DNA of 64,000 nt from Pterois miles (taxonomy: Eukaryota > Chordata > Actinopteri > Perciformes > Scorpaenidae): positions 4,646,001 through 4,710,000 of the forward strand of contig CAMQGK010000650.1 of the NCBI GenBank assembly GCA_947000775.1, in the 5' to 3' direction. A program made the translations under genes and the position numbers. The notes below the pieces were generated by a model that searched no databases, was not told the origin of the DNA, and worked only from the letters and a program-made list of their open reading frames with translations. Of this stretch, positions 18,691-32,400 are shown piece after piece (position 1 is the first letter of the stretch; each line of letters begins with the position of its first letter).

Positions 18691-18990
18691 AAATATTTTA
18701 CAGTGTTTTTTAGATGTAAATTTACAGTAAATTACTGGCTATGAGATGCATTAATGCACCTAGTATCAGTCAAATATTTTACAGTGCACTGTTTACTACA
18801 GAGTACTGCTAAAGTAAGGGTACAACATTTACTGTGAAGTTAGTTAAATACAGTAATTCTACACAGAGTACTGCTAAATCACAGTAATATACTAATATAA
18901 CTACTGTGAAGTTACAGTATACAACTGTCATTTCACAATGATCCTGTGAAAGTAGTAGAAACTAGTAGTCAGTAATATACTGTGAATGTG
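18690..18990. repeat. ACAGTA-rich interspersed repeat
   Basis: Dense TACAGTA, TACTGT and GAGTACTGCTAAA phrases in both orientations, similar to teleost DNA-transposon MITEs with ACAGTA-type ends. Exact termini not resolved. Confidence 0.45.
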
Positions 18991-18999
18991 TGGTGTGTG

Positions 19000-21200
19000 T
19001 ACTGTTTGTGTGTGTGTACCCCCCCAGTCTATATGTAGTAACAGAGGTGTGTTTTAGTGCAGTATAGTACACGCCTCGTCACGCCTCGTCGCGCCTCGTC
19101 ACGCCTCGCGTGACGTCCTCCGGGTCTCTAACCTTGACCTGACAGAGGAAACGTGGCCTCTGGCGTTGTGGCGCTGTAGACGTACTGTCGTAGTGATCGG
19201 CGGCCCTGTTACCCGCCTGGTTGGCCGGTCGCTGTTTGCTCGTATATTTGCTGTTGAGTCTTTTTCCACTCTCAGCTGAAGCGAGCCGGTATTGACTGTA
19301 CACACAAAATGTTCCAAGAATAATTCATCCTCCGTTCACCCGGAAAGTTTTGACCTTCATGTAAAACATGTTGTGGATTTTAGATCATCTGTCCAGTCCT
19401 GGAAAAAAACATCTTTCTTTAAAAAACACTGAACATTTTATTAAAAGTCTAACTGATGAAACAGGAGCGAGGACTCTGCAGCAAACAGATGGTTCAGATG
19501 ACCTTTCACAATAAAAGCTCCAGACTGGATTCTCTCCGGTTTCACAGGAAGGCGTATAAACACATTTAGCCTTTTTCCGTATCATTTGTAACATTCACTT
19601 TTAGGTTCAGGCAAGAAAACCACTTAGTTAAGGTAAGGGAAAACATCACAGTACATTTTTGGCCAGAGGGAGAATCTCTGATCTCTAATCACCAATCACT
19701 AATTAAACTGGCATTTAAAGGGTTAAAATCCTGGAAGTTATTGAATGTTTGGTAGTTTTGAGCACATCTGAAGTTGTTTAAGTTGCTGAATGATGATTTA
19801 ACAGCTGTTTTTGTTGGGGGTTTTTTTGTACGTGTACATTTTGGCCACAAAGGCGTCCGGAGGAGGTAAATCTGAGGAGAGTTAAGGGTTAAAAAACAAC
19901 GTAAAATAACCGCAGAAAACACGTCACAAACTGAAATCAATGTCAACAAAATGAATGAAAGTGGTCTTTCTCTCTTTTTATTCTACGTCACTAATGGTTC
20001 CTTTGGTTGCATTATATCACCTCGAGGGACCTCCTGTCCTCCCGCCAGTGGACACTTGATGGGCTGCCACGAGGCTCCTGATTGGACAAACTGCTGCTTT
20101 CAGCTTTCCAACTGGAACCAACATGGCGGCTCGTTTGGAAACTTTCTTCTCTTCTATCATGAAACTAGTTCACTGAAATGTGTTTCTGAATCATCCATGT
20201 TGATGAATCTGTCTTTACTTTAGAGACGGTGAGTCACGACGGACGCCCCTGATTTACATAAAGTGGCCGAGACCTCAGCTTTATAAAAATGAGGAGCAGT
20301 GTGACGCCTGTCTCTGGAGTCGTGGCGCTGCGCTCCCAGAATGCATTGCACGGCTGCTTACATAGACAATAAATGGGAAGCAGAGAAAGGACAGAGGCTG
20401 TGGACACGAACCTTTACTGAAAAATATATACGTGGATGTGTTTATATTGCAGTCAGTACAGGACACATGGCGTGAAAATGACACATGGAAATCAAGTAAC
20501 ATGTTCTTATTACGTGTTAAACACCTTGCACATTATTGTGGCATTTATACGCCTATTCGTGTGGACGGGCTGGTTTATTCATAACCCCTCCTCGCCTCTC
20601 CCCCAGGACATATTTCCCAAGATGTCAAAGTTTTGCGTTAACTAAAGGAAGTTCTTCTGGACTACACAATGAGAGTTCATGCCCACCTCGTTAATCAACG
20701 ATGTGTATTAGAGAGCTGAGGAAACCATCTGAAGGATAACATGGGCCTGAGGTCCACAGCAGTCCTGCTCCACTAACGGCTCTGGACTAGACAGAGATCT
20801 GGTGTCTGACCGAGACTCCTGGACCAGATAAAGGTGTCTGAGGACGAACACCGCTGGGCGGCGAGTGGACGCTACCTTATCTTTCACCGTGATGTGTCAG
20901 TAACAGAGATCTTTCTGACTGCAGCACTCTCTCATTACAGCAGGCCGAGGAGCCGAAAACACGCCTGTAGAACGGCTGTAGGGGAAACTAGGTTTTATCC
21001 ATACACGAATAAACCCACTGAAAGCCTTAAACCGTCCTGGGGAACCAATCTGGATGATTGATTACATGAATACTAGTTTAGTCAAACTGTTGTAAAAGCA
21101 ACCCCACAACAACGACCCACTAGCTGTACATTATCCCGCTTATTACATAAGAAATCAACAATTTGACACAAAAATGGTTCTCCAGAGTCCGACGCCAGAA
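19000..21200. other. Intergenic with fragments of MITE family R4
   Basis: GAAGGCGTATAAAC near 19550 and GGCATTTATACGCC near 20541 match the two ends of the R4 element defined at 49821-50153, with CAAGAAAACCACTTAGTTA near 19611 also shared. No gene recognised. Confidence 0.4.
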
Positions 21201-21211
21201 CTGTGTCCATA

Positions 21212-21705
21212 GCAACGGTCTGCTATACGTAGCAACGTTCTGCTGTACGTAGCGACGGTCTGCTATACGTAGCGACGGTCTGCTGTACGTAGCGACGGTC
21301 TGCTATACGTAGTGACGTTCTGCTGTACGTAGCGACGGTCTGCTATACGTAGCGACGTTCTGCTGTACGTAGCGACGGTCTGCTGTACGTAGCGACGTTC
21401 TGCTGTACGTAGCGACGGTCTGCTGTACGTAGCGACGTTCTGCTATACGTAGCGACGGTCTTCTGTACGTAGCGACGGTCTACTGTACAGCGACGGTCTG
21501 CTATACGTAGCGACGGTCTGCTATACGTAGCGACGGTCTGCTATACAGCGACGGTCTGCTATACGTAGCGACGGTCTGCTGTACGTAGCGACGGTCTGCT
21601 ATACGTAGCGACGCTGTACGTAGCGACGGTCTGCTGTACGTAGCGACGGTCTGCTATACGTAGCGACGGTCTGCTATATGTGAGAATGGTCTGTTACATG
21701 TAGCA
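21212..21705. repeat. 20-bp CpG-rich minisatellite
   Basis: About 24 units of GACGGTCTGCTATACGTAGC with T/G (TATACG or TGTACG) and GG/TT variants and a few short units lacking TACGTAG. Each full unit has three CpGs and a TACGTA palindrome. A stray two-unit copy occurs near 23380-23420. Confidence 0.92.
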
Positions 21706-21934
21706 ACACTGTGATTCAGAGTCAACTATTAAACACAGCCGTGTGATAAATACTTATAAATACATAAATGTCAGTGTCCTGGTGTAAGTCTGGTGTTCAT
21801 CCACCCAGACTCCTCCCCTCTCGCTGTTCACCGCTCTATACTTCCTGGTTCATGACTGGTGGATTACATAGAAATTGATTTCATGCTGACTATCATGAAA
21901 AAAAGTTAAATTTAAGTCTCTATACACCAATCAG

Positions 21935-22304
21935 GGCTACACGGTGGTGCAGTGGTTAGCACTCTCGCCTCACAGCAAGAGGGTCACAGGTTCGATTCCG
22001 GCTTGGGACTCTTCTGTGTGGAGTTTGCATGTTCTCCCTGTGTAAGCGTGGGTTTTCTCCGGGTACTCCGGCTTCCTCCCACCGTCCAAAGACATGCTGT
22101 TTAGGTTAATTGATGACTCTAAATTGCCTGTAGGTGTGGATGTGAGCGTGAATGGTTGTCTGTCTCTATGTTGTCTGTCTCTCTGTGCCCTGCGATGGAT
22201 TGGAGACCTGTCCAGGTGAACCCGCCTTCGCCCAATGCCAGCTGGGATCGGCTCCAGCCCCCCCGCGACCCCTGACGGGATAAGCGGTTGACGATGATGG
22301 ATGC
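21935..22304 (+). mobile_element. tRNA-derived SINE (GGAT-type tail) with 13-bp TSD
   Basis: Same family as 3155-3536. Perfect target-site duplication ATACACCAATCAG at 21922-21934 and 22305-22317. It interrupts a copy of family R3, whose sequence resumes at 22318. Confidence 0.87.
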
Positions 22305-22317
22305 ATACACCAATCAG

Positions 22318-24410
22318 TACATTAAATTTGGCAGCTATAGTAAATGCTGTTTGACGCTTTCAGTAAGAAGGGGGATCCCTTCGTATAACGGTGGCTTAAG
22401 ATGAGATAACCATGATGACGTCATCAGTCTTATCTGGTCAGTGTTAACTATGATTATTGAAGGATTTCACATGTAGTGGACTGAAGGTTTTCATCAGACA
22501 TGGAGTCATATAAAATGTCTCGTTCTGATTTACGGGTTTGACTCTACCAGCGTATTTACACACAGTATAGATGTCGGTGTGTTCTGTACGTCGGGGTGTG
22601 TTCTCTCTATCCTGAGAAACTCGCTGGTTTCCACTAAGAAAGGAGCTGGACGGTGTGAGCAGAGTAACACAATACTGTCAGAGTCTCTGCCGGGCCTCGG
22701 GCCAACACAGATTAACACGCTGACAAGCCTCTGGACATGTTTTACTCTCACGGCCGTGACCTTTCACCTGCAGGGAGATCAGTTCGACCACACAATGAGG
22801 CCTGACACCTTCTCACAACAAAGACTTCACTCTGCTCCTTTCATCCTTCCAGCGAACGCCACTCATCGCAGCTAATGAGAGACAAAACCACCAGTGGAAA
22901 TACTGTGGTGTGTGAATGACTGGAAACAGCCAACGCTGGATCCATTCAGCTCCCTCCATCACAGCCCATAAAGCCTCTAATTTATTCTGTTTCACTACTG
23001 AGAATTCACCGCCGAAGAATCCAACAGCAATAATGCTGCTTTTGTCTGGAGCAGCGCTGCGAGCAGGGAAAGTGAGAACGCCAAAGGGAACCAGTAGGTC
23101 GCTGAGCTCACCTTACACCTCTGGTTCCCACAATGCCAAGCTCTCCGCTCCGCAGACCCAGAGGGGAAACAACGAGTGAGCTGTTGTTCTTCACTTTAAA
23201 TCTTCTATTATCTGACACCATCATCACGAGTTGGCTGAGTCAACACCAGAGCTCAGCTCCCCACTGAGTCCTCAATGCAAAGAGGCTTTCCCAAGAGCCG
23301 GCAGCTGGGAACTGAAGGACAGGATCCCATCAGCTTATAGTTCATGTTAATGGTGCCTTCAGATGGGGGGCGTTCACTCTGCTATATGTACCAGCGGTCT
23401 GCTATACGTAGCAACGATGCTAAACGTTTAAATAGTTTTATCATAAAAGGAAAAGAAGGAAACATGCTGCATGTTTGTTGTTTCCCTGTCTCGGTCAGGT
23501 CTCCTAATGAGGACTTTAATGTGATTTACTGTCCCATTATCATGTGGTTGTTCTAACATAGTCTCTATTTTATGTGAACTAGAATAATTGAATCTTCAGA
23601 AAAGCCTCATTCTAGTCTTTAAAGGGTCGGTTAACCAAAACAACACATGTTCCTATTTACCCACAGTGGCATCGAGTCAGAGGCTCAGTCTGAACGTGAA
23701 GGTTGGATGACGTAATGTATTTTACTGATCCAGTGTGGACAGAGGTGGTCCGACGTCAGCGAGAAGACTCAACAAGGTCAATTATTACAATAAATAACTG
23801 TCTTATTATAAAACATATAGATAATATTTAAACCTCTACATAGGTTTTTTTCTCTGGTCACTAGCTGTCTGAACAAGGACATCGTTTCTGGGAGATAAAT
23901 GTCCGTCCGTCTGAATAGATCCTTTAAGCTATTTTTACCAGTTTGATATTCACACTGCCAGCCCTGTTTTTCATCACCCTCTCCTGGTTTCCTCCCAGGT
24001 CACAGTTCTCCTGTGTTTATCTTCATTTCATTATCTCAACCTGTTTCTGGCTCTGTGCAGCCTGTAGAAGCTCTACTGTTTCCACCCAGACGACGATACG
24101 CCTGATGTCAGTTTGAGCAGCGCTCGCCGCACCGTTCAGTACACATTTAAACGTTAATATTCCACAAACACAAGTTTTCATCAGAAGTTTTTCCTCTGAG
24201 GCTTGTTGACATTCATGTAAACTCAGCTTCTATGATGATTCGGAGGATAACTACAGACTCCAGAGGTGATTATACTGAGCAGACCTCCTCCTGGAACTGC
24301 AGCCAGTGTGGATATTGTTTCTGAGGATTGTTTTTCATCCAGCTGTAATGAAATGGGTTGGAGGGAGGAGACAGAGCAGGACGATATATCCCCCCAGCTC
24401 AGGATGGAGG
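22318..24410. other. Intergenic, no recognised content
   Basis: Apart from the end of an R3 fragment (to about 22345) and the stray 20-bp array motif near 23380-23420, I see no gene or repeat that I can name. Confidence 0.4.
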
Positions 24411-24411
24411 C

Positions 24412-25012
24412 TTCACAGGGCCATCCTGAGGTTCTCAGGGTCATCCCGGTGTTCTCGGGGTCATCGAGGTTTTAGGGTCGTCAGTGTTTGGGTTATCGGG
24501 GTTTGGGCCCAGTGTTCTCGGAGTGATCCGGAGGCTTCTCAGGGTCATCCCAAGGTTCTCTGGGTCATCCTGGTGTTCTCAGGGTCATCCCGGTGTTCTC
24601 GGGGTCATCCTGAGGTTCTCGGGGTCATCCCAAGGTTCTCTGGGTCATCCTGGTGTTCTCTGGGTCATCCTGGTGTTCTCAGGGTCATCCAGGTGTTCTC
24701 GGGGTTATCCCGAGGTTCTCGGGGTCATCCCAAGGTTCTCTGGGTCATCCTGGTGTTCTCAGGGTCATCCAGGTGTTCTTGGGGTCATCCCGAGGTTCTC
24801 GGGGTCATCCCAAGGTTCTCTGGGTCATCCCAAGGTTCTCTGGGTCATCCAGGTGTCCCTGGTTGTCATCCCGGTGTTCTCGGGGTCATCCCGAGGTTCT
24901 CGGGGTCATCCCAAGGTTCTCTGGGTCATTCCAGTGTTCTCAGGGTCATCCAGGTGTTCTCGGGGTCATCCCGAGGTTCTTGGGGTCATCCCGAGGTTCT
25001 TGGGGTCCTGGC
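24412..25012. repeat. 20-bp minisatellite (GGGTCATCCCNNGGTTCTCG type)
   Basis: About 28 units of GGGTCATCC followed by CAAGGTTCTCT, TGGTGTTCTCA or CGAGGTTCTCG variants. The three plus-strand frames open across it are repeat artefacts. Confidence 0.92.
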
Positions 25013-25146
25013 TGTCAGTGGCTGGTGTGTTTCAAATCAATGTGATCACACTGAAATACATGAAGTGACCTTTTAACAGCACTTTATGTGGTGGCGGTAC
25101 GTAATGTGTTAAACTTTCATGCTGAAATAATTTCAGTTAGAGGGAG

Positions 25147-25621
<475 letters not shown>

Positions 25622-25959
25622 ATTGTAATATCCCTTCTTCCTCCCTGAACCTGGGGAAAACCATGTGCTTAACCCCTTTTAAAAAAGGGGAAAATTTGAG
25701 AACGCCTTAGGCCCCCAACCAAAAAGTTTCCCAAAATTTCCCCCAAAAAAAAAAAAAAAAAAAATTTTTAAAATTTTTTTGTTTCTTTTTTTTTTAAAAA
25801 AAAAACCCCCCCTAAAATAAAACCCCCCTCTTAAAAAAAAAATATTTTTTGAATTTTTAGAGAAAAAAGAATATATTTTGTTAAAAAAATGAATTGTGTT
25901 GTAAAAAAAAAAGAAAAGAGTGTGAATTTTTTTTTTTTATATTTTTAGTGTTGTGTTTT

Positions 25960-26500
25960 TGTGTTTCTTAAAATAATTCAGCGTGACTTTTGGTTTTCAC
26001 ACAGACACAAACAGCAGTTTCCTGGGTGAAAGTCTGTGTTTGTCATTGTCATTATGTGCTGCCATCTTGTAATGTTCAGCGGTTGTGGTCAATTCACGTT
26101 TTTTAACCTTTATTTAACCAGGCAAGTCGGTTAAGGGCAAAAAGACAAAGCCTCTTGAGGATAAAAAGAAATATCAAAAGTTAAACCGACAGCACTGATA
26201 TAGTACATGACAAGTGTTACACAAAACACAGACACACAACCATAGTTTTGATTCAGTTTCTGTAAAATCAGGCGGCAGTCTGCATTGTTAAATCTCTGTA
26301 TACTGTACTACAAACACATATAACATGTATAGTATATAGAGTATACTATATATAAAGATGGCCGACGCATCGCCACCTCCTCCCGCTGTAGAATAGTAAA
26401 GCCGAAACATCCCGACTCAGAATGGGATTTGATTCGTGTACATGGACACAAATTTCCCCTTTTTTTCATCAACCTCTTTTTCATGTCCAGCATTTTCCGC
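25960..26500. other. Intergenic with a common teleost repeat fragment
   Basis: TTTATTTAACCAGGCAAGTC near 26110 is a phrase widespread in fish interspersed repeats (another near 61615). The rest is unassigned. Confidence 0.4.
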
Positions 26501-26800
26501 TCCAGTCTTTTCAAGATAAAACTACTTCCTTAGGTTTAAGAGTAAATGGTGGTTTGGGTTGAAATAACTCCAGACGTAACGTAACGAATAAATCAGCGCT
26601 GACTTCTGGTTTCAGAGGGGACATGGCATCCTCGACCTCCTCCCTACATGCCATTCACCGCTTTCTGTACTTCCTGGTTCATGATTACGTGGATTAAATA
26701 TTCATTTCGTGCTGAGAGTCATGAAAAAATAATTGAAGTTGGTGTCTGTGTACAAGAATCAGTACATTAAATTTAGACTACTTCATGAACTGTTGTGCGA
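26500..26800 (+). mobile_element. Dispersed repeat family R3 copy
   Basis: Shares GGTGGTTTGGGTTGAAAT, CTTCTGGTTTCAGA, TTCCTGGTTCATGATTA and AGTACATTAAATTTAGA with the blocks at 13030-13900 and 21780-22345. Confidence 0.6.
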
Positions 26801-27019
26801 CGGCTGCGTCCACACAGCTGCCTGAGCCAATCGTGAGCCGAGCGTGGCCGCAGCTCATTGGCTCGTGTCCCATCCACCGCCAGCTGCAGCCAACCACCAG
26901 GGGGTTCCAGTCTGTCATGTCGTCCATATTTATCCATGGAGGAGATATCGATGTCTAAAGTCACGATGAATGTGAGGGTGTGTTGAGGAGTTTAACATCA
27001 GTAGGAGGTGATTATGGGG

Positions 27020-27345
27020 GGGGGGGAGTAGCTTAGTGGTGTAGGGTGTTGGCTTGGGAACCGGAGGGTCACCGGTTCAAGTCCCGACATGGACAAAACT
27101 GAGTGTGAACTGGTAGCTGGAGAGGTGCCAGTTTACCTCTTGGGGATGGGGGTGCCCCTGAGCAAGGCACCAAACCCCCAACTGCTCGGGGCGCTTGTCT
27201 GGAGCAGCCCCCTCACTCTGACACCTCTCCATTCTGCATGTGTGTGTGTGTTTGTGTGCATGTACCATGTATAAGTTAAACAGAGTGTAAATTGAATTTC
27301 CCCACTGTGGGACTAATAAAGGTAGATCTTCTTCTTCTTCTTCTA
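27020..27345 (+). mobile_element. AFC-type SINE
   Basis: Begins GGGGAGTAGCTTAGTGGTGT, B-box GGTTCAAGTCC, body, tail TTGAATTTCCCC and GGGACTAATAAAGGTAGATC, ending in (CTT)n. The head is slightly divergent from the other copies. Confidence 0.83.
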
Positions 27346-27975
27346 GTAACATACATATACACATATAGTGGGGAATAATCTCTGAGAACATAAAACCCTC
27401 TGACATGTCTCCACATGAGGAGGTTCTCTAGGGACCGTAGGACCCTGGAGCACAGGTCCGCCTCCACCACAGGGCCCGCGGGTCTCTGAGGGCGGGAGGC
27501 CTCAGCAGGCGTGTGGCGAGCCACCGTCCGCTGGCTCGGAGGACAGCTGTGTCGCCGTGTGGTGTTTGGCCCTGAGCCCTGGGACAGCAGTCGCCATAAA
27601 CAAACAGCACTGAAAGCTACTGGCCCGGTCCCCAGGCCCTTTTCAAAACGGAGCCGCGAGCCGGCTGACCTTCGCTCAGCTCACTCCATTAAGTCCCAAT
27701 AGATTTTAACGGCGCTTTGGAGAGTGGAGCTGCTGAAGAAATGCTTGTTGTGCTGCTACGAGCAGGAGGAATGAGAGTGAAGACAAAGAGGCTGTTGGCT
27801 CTGTGGCTTCAGTCTGTTACCTTCAGTTCTGGAGCCACGTTTGACTCTTCAGCATGTCTGAAGTTGTTAAGTTGGAGGACATTTTTCTGTAGTCTCTCAA
27901 CTCAAGGTCCAGTTACTGGCTTTTTCTGGAACCCTCAACCACATTACATGATCTTCAAGCTCAGTACCTGATTAT
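27346..27975. other. Intergenic, GC-richer, no recognised gene
   Basis: 27440-27700 is relatively GC-rich (GGGCCCGCGGGTCTCTGAGG). Short open frames exist on both strands, but none resembles a known protein. Confidence 0.35.
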
Positions 27976-27984
27976 ACCGCGTTA

Positions 27985-28786
27985 ATGCAAATTAGTTATA
28001 ACGCCACTAATTTCCTTAACGTCTTAATGCAACTTGTGATTTTTAGGTTAACACAGAGTGAAGATGCTGGTCTCATATGAAAAACCTGATGAATCCATCG
28101 TTATCAACCAGACTAGCTGGTCCCTTGACCTCTGACCTCCAGATATGTGAATGTGTGAGGGTTTTTGTCAAAAAAACAAAAAATGTCCGTTAAAAATAAA
28201 AAAATCTGAAAAATGTTTGAAAAAAAGTCTGCAATTTGTCCAAAAATCATCTGAAGTCAGAAAAATGTCTGAATAAAAGTCTGGAAATTGTGCACAGAAT
28301 GTCCAAAAATGTTTGTAAAAACTGTCATGTCATTGTCCCAGGGGTCCGTTGACCTCTGACCTCCAGATGTGTGGATGTAAATGGGTTCTCTGGGTCCCCA
28401 CCAGTCTCCCCTTTACAGACATGCCCACTTTCTGATAGTCCCAGTCAGTCTGGATCAAGTCCTAGTCAAGTCAGCACTCTGACACACTGACAGCTGTTGT
28501 TGCCTGTTGGGCTGCAGTTTGTCATGTTCTGATTGGAGCAGATTGTTGATGCTAAAGTCAGAACCTGGGAGGGTTTCTGGTCAATATCTGCCATTGATTA
28601 GTGTTGGTATTGATTTACAATAATAAATATATACATACATTTACATAAAGCAGCATATTTGCTGATAAGAATCTTAAACACTTAATCTCCATTTAAGGTT
28701 AATTTATCACATATAATAAATATGTGATTGACTATGGACAGTCATGGATAGATTCTGATTAGATATTTTAGCTGATTGACAGCCAT
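27985..28786 (+). mobile_element. MITE family R1, copy b
   Basis: Collinear with copy a: AACGCCACTAATTTCCTTAACG, then AGAGTGAAGATGCTGGTCTC, ACCTCTGACCTCCAGAT, CCCCACCAGTCTCCCC, and the end GCTGATTGACAGCC. It lacks the SINE present in copy a and so serves as an empty site. An internal stretch at 28180-28330 repeats AAAAATGTCTGAA-like phrases. Confidence 0.7.
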
Positions 28787-29231
28787 AGTTTTAATCCTAC
28801 TTTCACAGCGTATAGTTAAAGGTCCAGAAGAGTTTGCTGAATAACTGAACTTTAATAAAGGACTCAGCTGAAAGCAGTGAAACTCTTCATTGCATGCAAA
28901 GCTCATGTTGTTACCGCCAAGACAATACCCCAATCAGTCACACCCTGAATGCTTTTATGACCGTGAAAACCGTCCACCCAGAACCGCTCTGTTTGGCCAT
29001 CGCTGCCACGTGACCTCCGCTAAGAGATGTTGGAGCGCAGCCCGAAGATGTGCTTTCCACCGCCTCGACCACACCATCAAATAATTGACTTTGTTTTGGA
29101 AAAAAAAAAAAAAAAAAACGCTTTCTCATGCTGCCAAATGACTTCCAGTTCATCCGGCAACTAAGTGGGAAACACTTAAGCTTTCCAAAGTATCTGGTGG
29201 AGCCCAAATCCCCTGCAGACCCCCACCCATG

Positions 29232-29237
29232 TTTATT
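29232..29237 (-). terminator. dpt candidate polyadenylation signal
   Basis: AATAAA on the minus strand about 190 nt beyond the stop codon. Motif and position only. Confidence 0.4.
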
Positions 29238-29423
29238 TTAACATTTACCTTTAATACAGAGTCGCGTCTGCATGCAAGACTGGAGAACAGGGAGTACACA
29301 GGCAGAAATCACCATTCAACTAATACATGGATCATATCAGTGATTATAACGTCAGGATTATGTTTTTGGTTTAAATGTTGAAGTAAATAAAAGTGTTTAT
29401 AGAAAAACATGTAGATTATGAGT

Positions 29424-29490
29424 TTATAAATTTTCAAATTCACAGTCAAAGTCTGTCATTCTGCACAGGATGTACTTCCACTGCCGATCT
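29424..29490 (-). CDS. dpt: dpt coding exon 4 (third DRxW repeat, stop)
   Basis: Acceptor TTTCAG|AGATCG. Encodes DRQWKYILCRMTDFDCEFEN and the stop at 29424-29426, matching the family C-terminus. The exon is only 67 nt of coding sequence. Confidence 0.93.
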
Positions 29491-32400
29491 CTGAAACAAA
29501 AAACACAAGATAAAATCCTGTCAGTTCAACCGTCATAAATAATCAAACTTTTATTGTTTCTGCAGTTTTTTTGTTTGGTCTGCCAGTAAATCTCCGGCCG
29601 GAGATGTGTTGTTCCAGCTCGGCCACGAGAGGATTTCAACATTTACTGGATGGATTCTAGATCCAAACCGTCATGGATCAGACGTGATGAGGAAACAAAC
29701 AGATGCTGGGAGCAAACCTGAGCACTCCGCTGAAGGTGGTCTGAGCTCCTCGGACGAAGTAGCCGTAGGACGGGACGACCAGCTCGGCCTCCTCTCTGAA
29801 CTGTTCGGGAATGTCATTGGTCTTCCTGCACGGAGCAACAAACGGGTGAGGGGTGTGCTGGCCACTTAGCTATTAATGCATAAACCTTTTAAAGGAATGG
29901 TTCAACTTTTTGGGAAATGCACTCATTAGTTTTCTTGTTGATATTTAGATGAGAAGATGTACACCACTCTCACAGTAAATATGAAGCTACGTATTTAAGA
30001 GACGGATAGAGAGTTTATTATTATTATATTATTATTATCCCAAAAAAAAACAATAGTCAGAAAACTGTCCAGTCTGATCTCAATCCCAACACAGTTTAAT
30101 ACCGAGGCTTTATTTGGGGGGGGGAGTAGCTCAGTCTGTAGGGAGTTGGTTTGGGGACCGGGGGGTCACCGGTTCAAGTCCCGAAATGGACCGAAAATGG
30201 GGGGGAAATGGGGGGGGGGGGGGGGGCCGTTTTCCTCTGGGGGGCAGCGGGGGGGTCCCGGGGGGGGGAGCAAACCCCCCACAACTGGGGGGGGCGGGGG
30301 GGGGGAGCCCCCCCCCCACAAAAAACCACAAAAAATGTGTGTGTGTGTTTGTGTCATCTATTATAATTAAAAAGTGTAAATTGAATTTCCCGGCTGTGGG
30401 ACTATAAGGTAGATCATCATCATCTTCGCGATCTTATCTCGGCTGTCTGCGCGATTCCTGACGCACAAGAAACACTTTAATACCGATGTGAAACACACCA
30501 TGCGCTCCATTAACTACAATATAAACCCATCAACAACAGCAGTAACCAGTCAGAAAAAGTGCTGTGGTGACGTAGTTTAATGGGGGGAGGGGTCCAACAA
30601 CACAGTTAGGTTCAGACAAGAAAACCACTTAGTCAAGATAAGGGGAAACGTCATGGGCTTAAAATGAGAACATAAACTAAATAAACACGGGTCTCCTGGG
30701 TTCAAGTCCACCTCAACCATTGACAGAGAAAGGTCGGCTTATCGCACACGAAACGCTGTGCACGTTATCGTGGCATTTATACGCCTTTTCGTACAAACGG
30801 GCCGGTCTTCCATCCAGGAAACCGCTGTTTGTTTCTGTAAGTTTCATTCTCACTTTACAATCAGCTGTTCGTTCATGTGCCGTGTTCACAATGTTGAGTT
30901 TCATCTCACCGTACCGATGTCGTAGCTTTAAGCCCGACTGTGTTGCTCTTCCCTAAACTTTTAAGGTTGCCTGATCCCAAAATGGCACCACGGGGCGATG
31001 AGTTGAGAATGTGATGAAATGTCCCGTTGGACCAAAAGCACATTTTCGCGACAGCCTGTCAACCTGAAAACAACAGGTGAGAGTGCGAATTGCCAGATTG
31101 GAACTTAGATCAGTTCAACAGCAGTAAAAATATATAAGACCGACCGCTGAGATGTTTAACCATTTCCAACCAGCTGTGGGATTAGTCTGGATTAACAAGG
31201 TTTCTGCTCTCCAGTTGCAGGACTCGGGGACTTTAAGTGGATGAAATATATGAAACTATGAAACATAGTCTCCTGTAGTGGATATCAGGAGGATTTTATA
31301 CACAGATTCACTTTCTAGAGGTAGAAAACCCGTCTGGCACACTTTGGGTATCCAGATATCCAAACGGAGAGTCCTCCTGGTCCTGTCCTGACTGAAACCT
31401 CTGTAGAGTCTCTGAGCTTTGTGTTGTTTCTGTCTGCTTTGGCTCAGTTAGCTGAATGAGTTCAGTTCATCTCTGTTCATGGCGTCATTCTCTTAATGGT
31501 GTTATCCACTGTCTCAGCTAGAAAACAGTTGGCCAGGTGGTTCAGGCCATGGTTCATCACAATCACAGTGCTACTGACACTGAGGATGAATCCTCTCAGG
31601 TCCTACTGATCCATAGAGACCAGGATCCTGAGATAGACCTGGTAGTAGAGGAGCTAGTCTGGATTTATTTTGAGTCTGTGTTGCAACTGTTGCAATTTAG
31701 CATCGTTGCCGGTTTGAATAGTGTCAATGTGGAGAGTATTTCACATCTTCTTGTGTTTTATTCGTCACGTCCCTGGTGTTTAAAGACTTCGGCTCTGTGG
31801 AAGAAAGGGAATAAGTGTATTTCCCAAAATGTGGAAGTCCTTTAGCGTAAAACCTGAGAGAACGTACATGCAGGAGTAGGGGCAGCGGCGTTTGTAATAG
31901 CAGCAGTAGAACTGCCATTCCCGGTCAAGAACGGACTGAAAGTACTTGCTTTGTACACCCGCCACCAGGCCGTTGCGAGTGCATGTTGATGTCCTGCAAA
32001 GACAAATGAAAGTCATTCAAGAAAAATGGTTTTAATCAATGACAGTGAAGGACACAGAGATCTAAAATGACACCAAACAGTCTGCTGTACAGCGTAAAGT
32101 TGAAGTGTTGTTGACACTGCAGTTTGTTTATGACCCAAACACTTTGCTGTCACCACAACACATCCAAAAATACCAGGTCAACGCAGCAGGGGCTGCTGCA
32201 TGTGTGGACGTTTGTCAAGGAAACAGGGGCCGGGGCCCGGGGCCCGGCTGGGGGGGGGGGAGCTAACGTCAGATCAATCTGAAGAGCTCAGATAAAGGCA
32301 GCGCGAGGCAAACGCTGAGTCAGCGATCTGTTTGTTTCAAGATTCAATCTAGATACCAGCTGCCGTTCTCCCTCCAAACAGGTCGATCCTTTAACCCCCT

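Noticed and set aside
21212..21705. CRISPR-like array
   Set aside because: Contiguous tandem units with no unique spacers, in a vertebrate genome with intron-containing genes.
24306..25076. 256- and 194-residue frames
   Set aside because: Translations of the 20-bp GGGTCATCC array in different phases.
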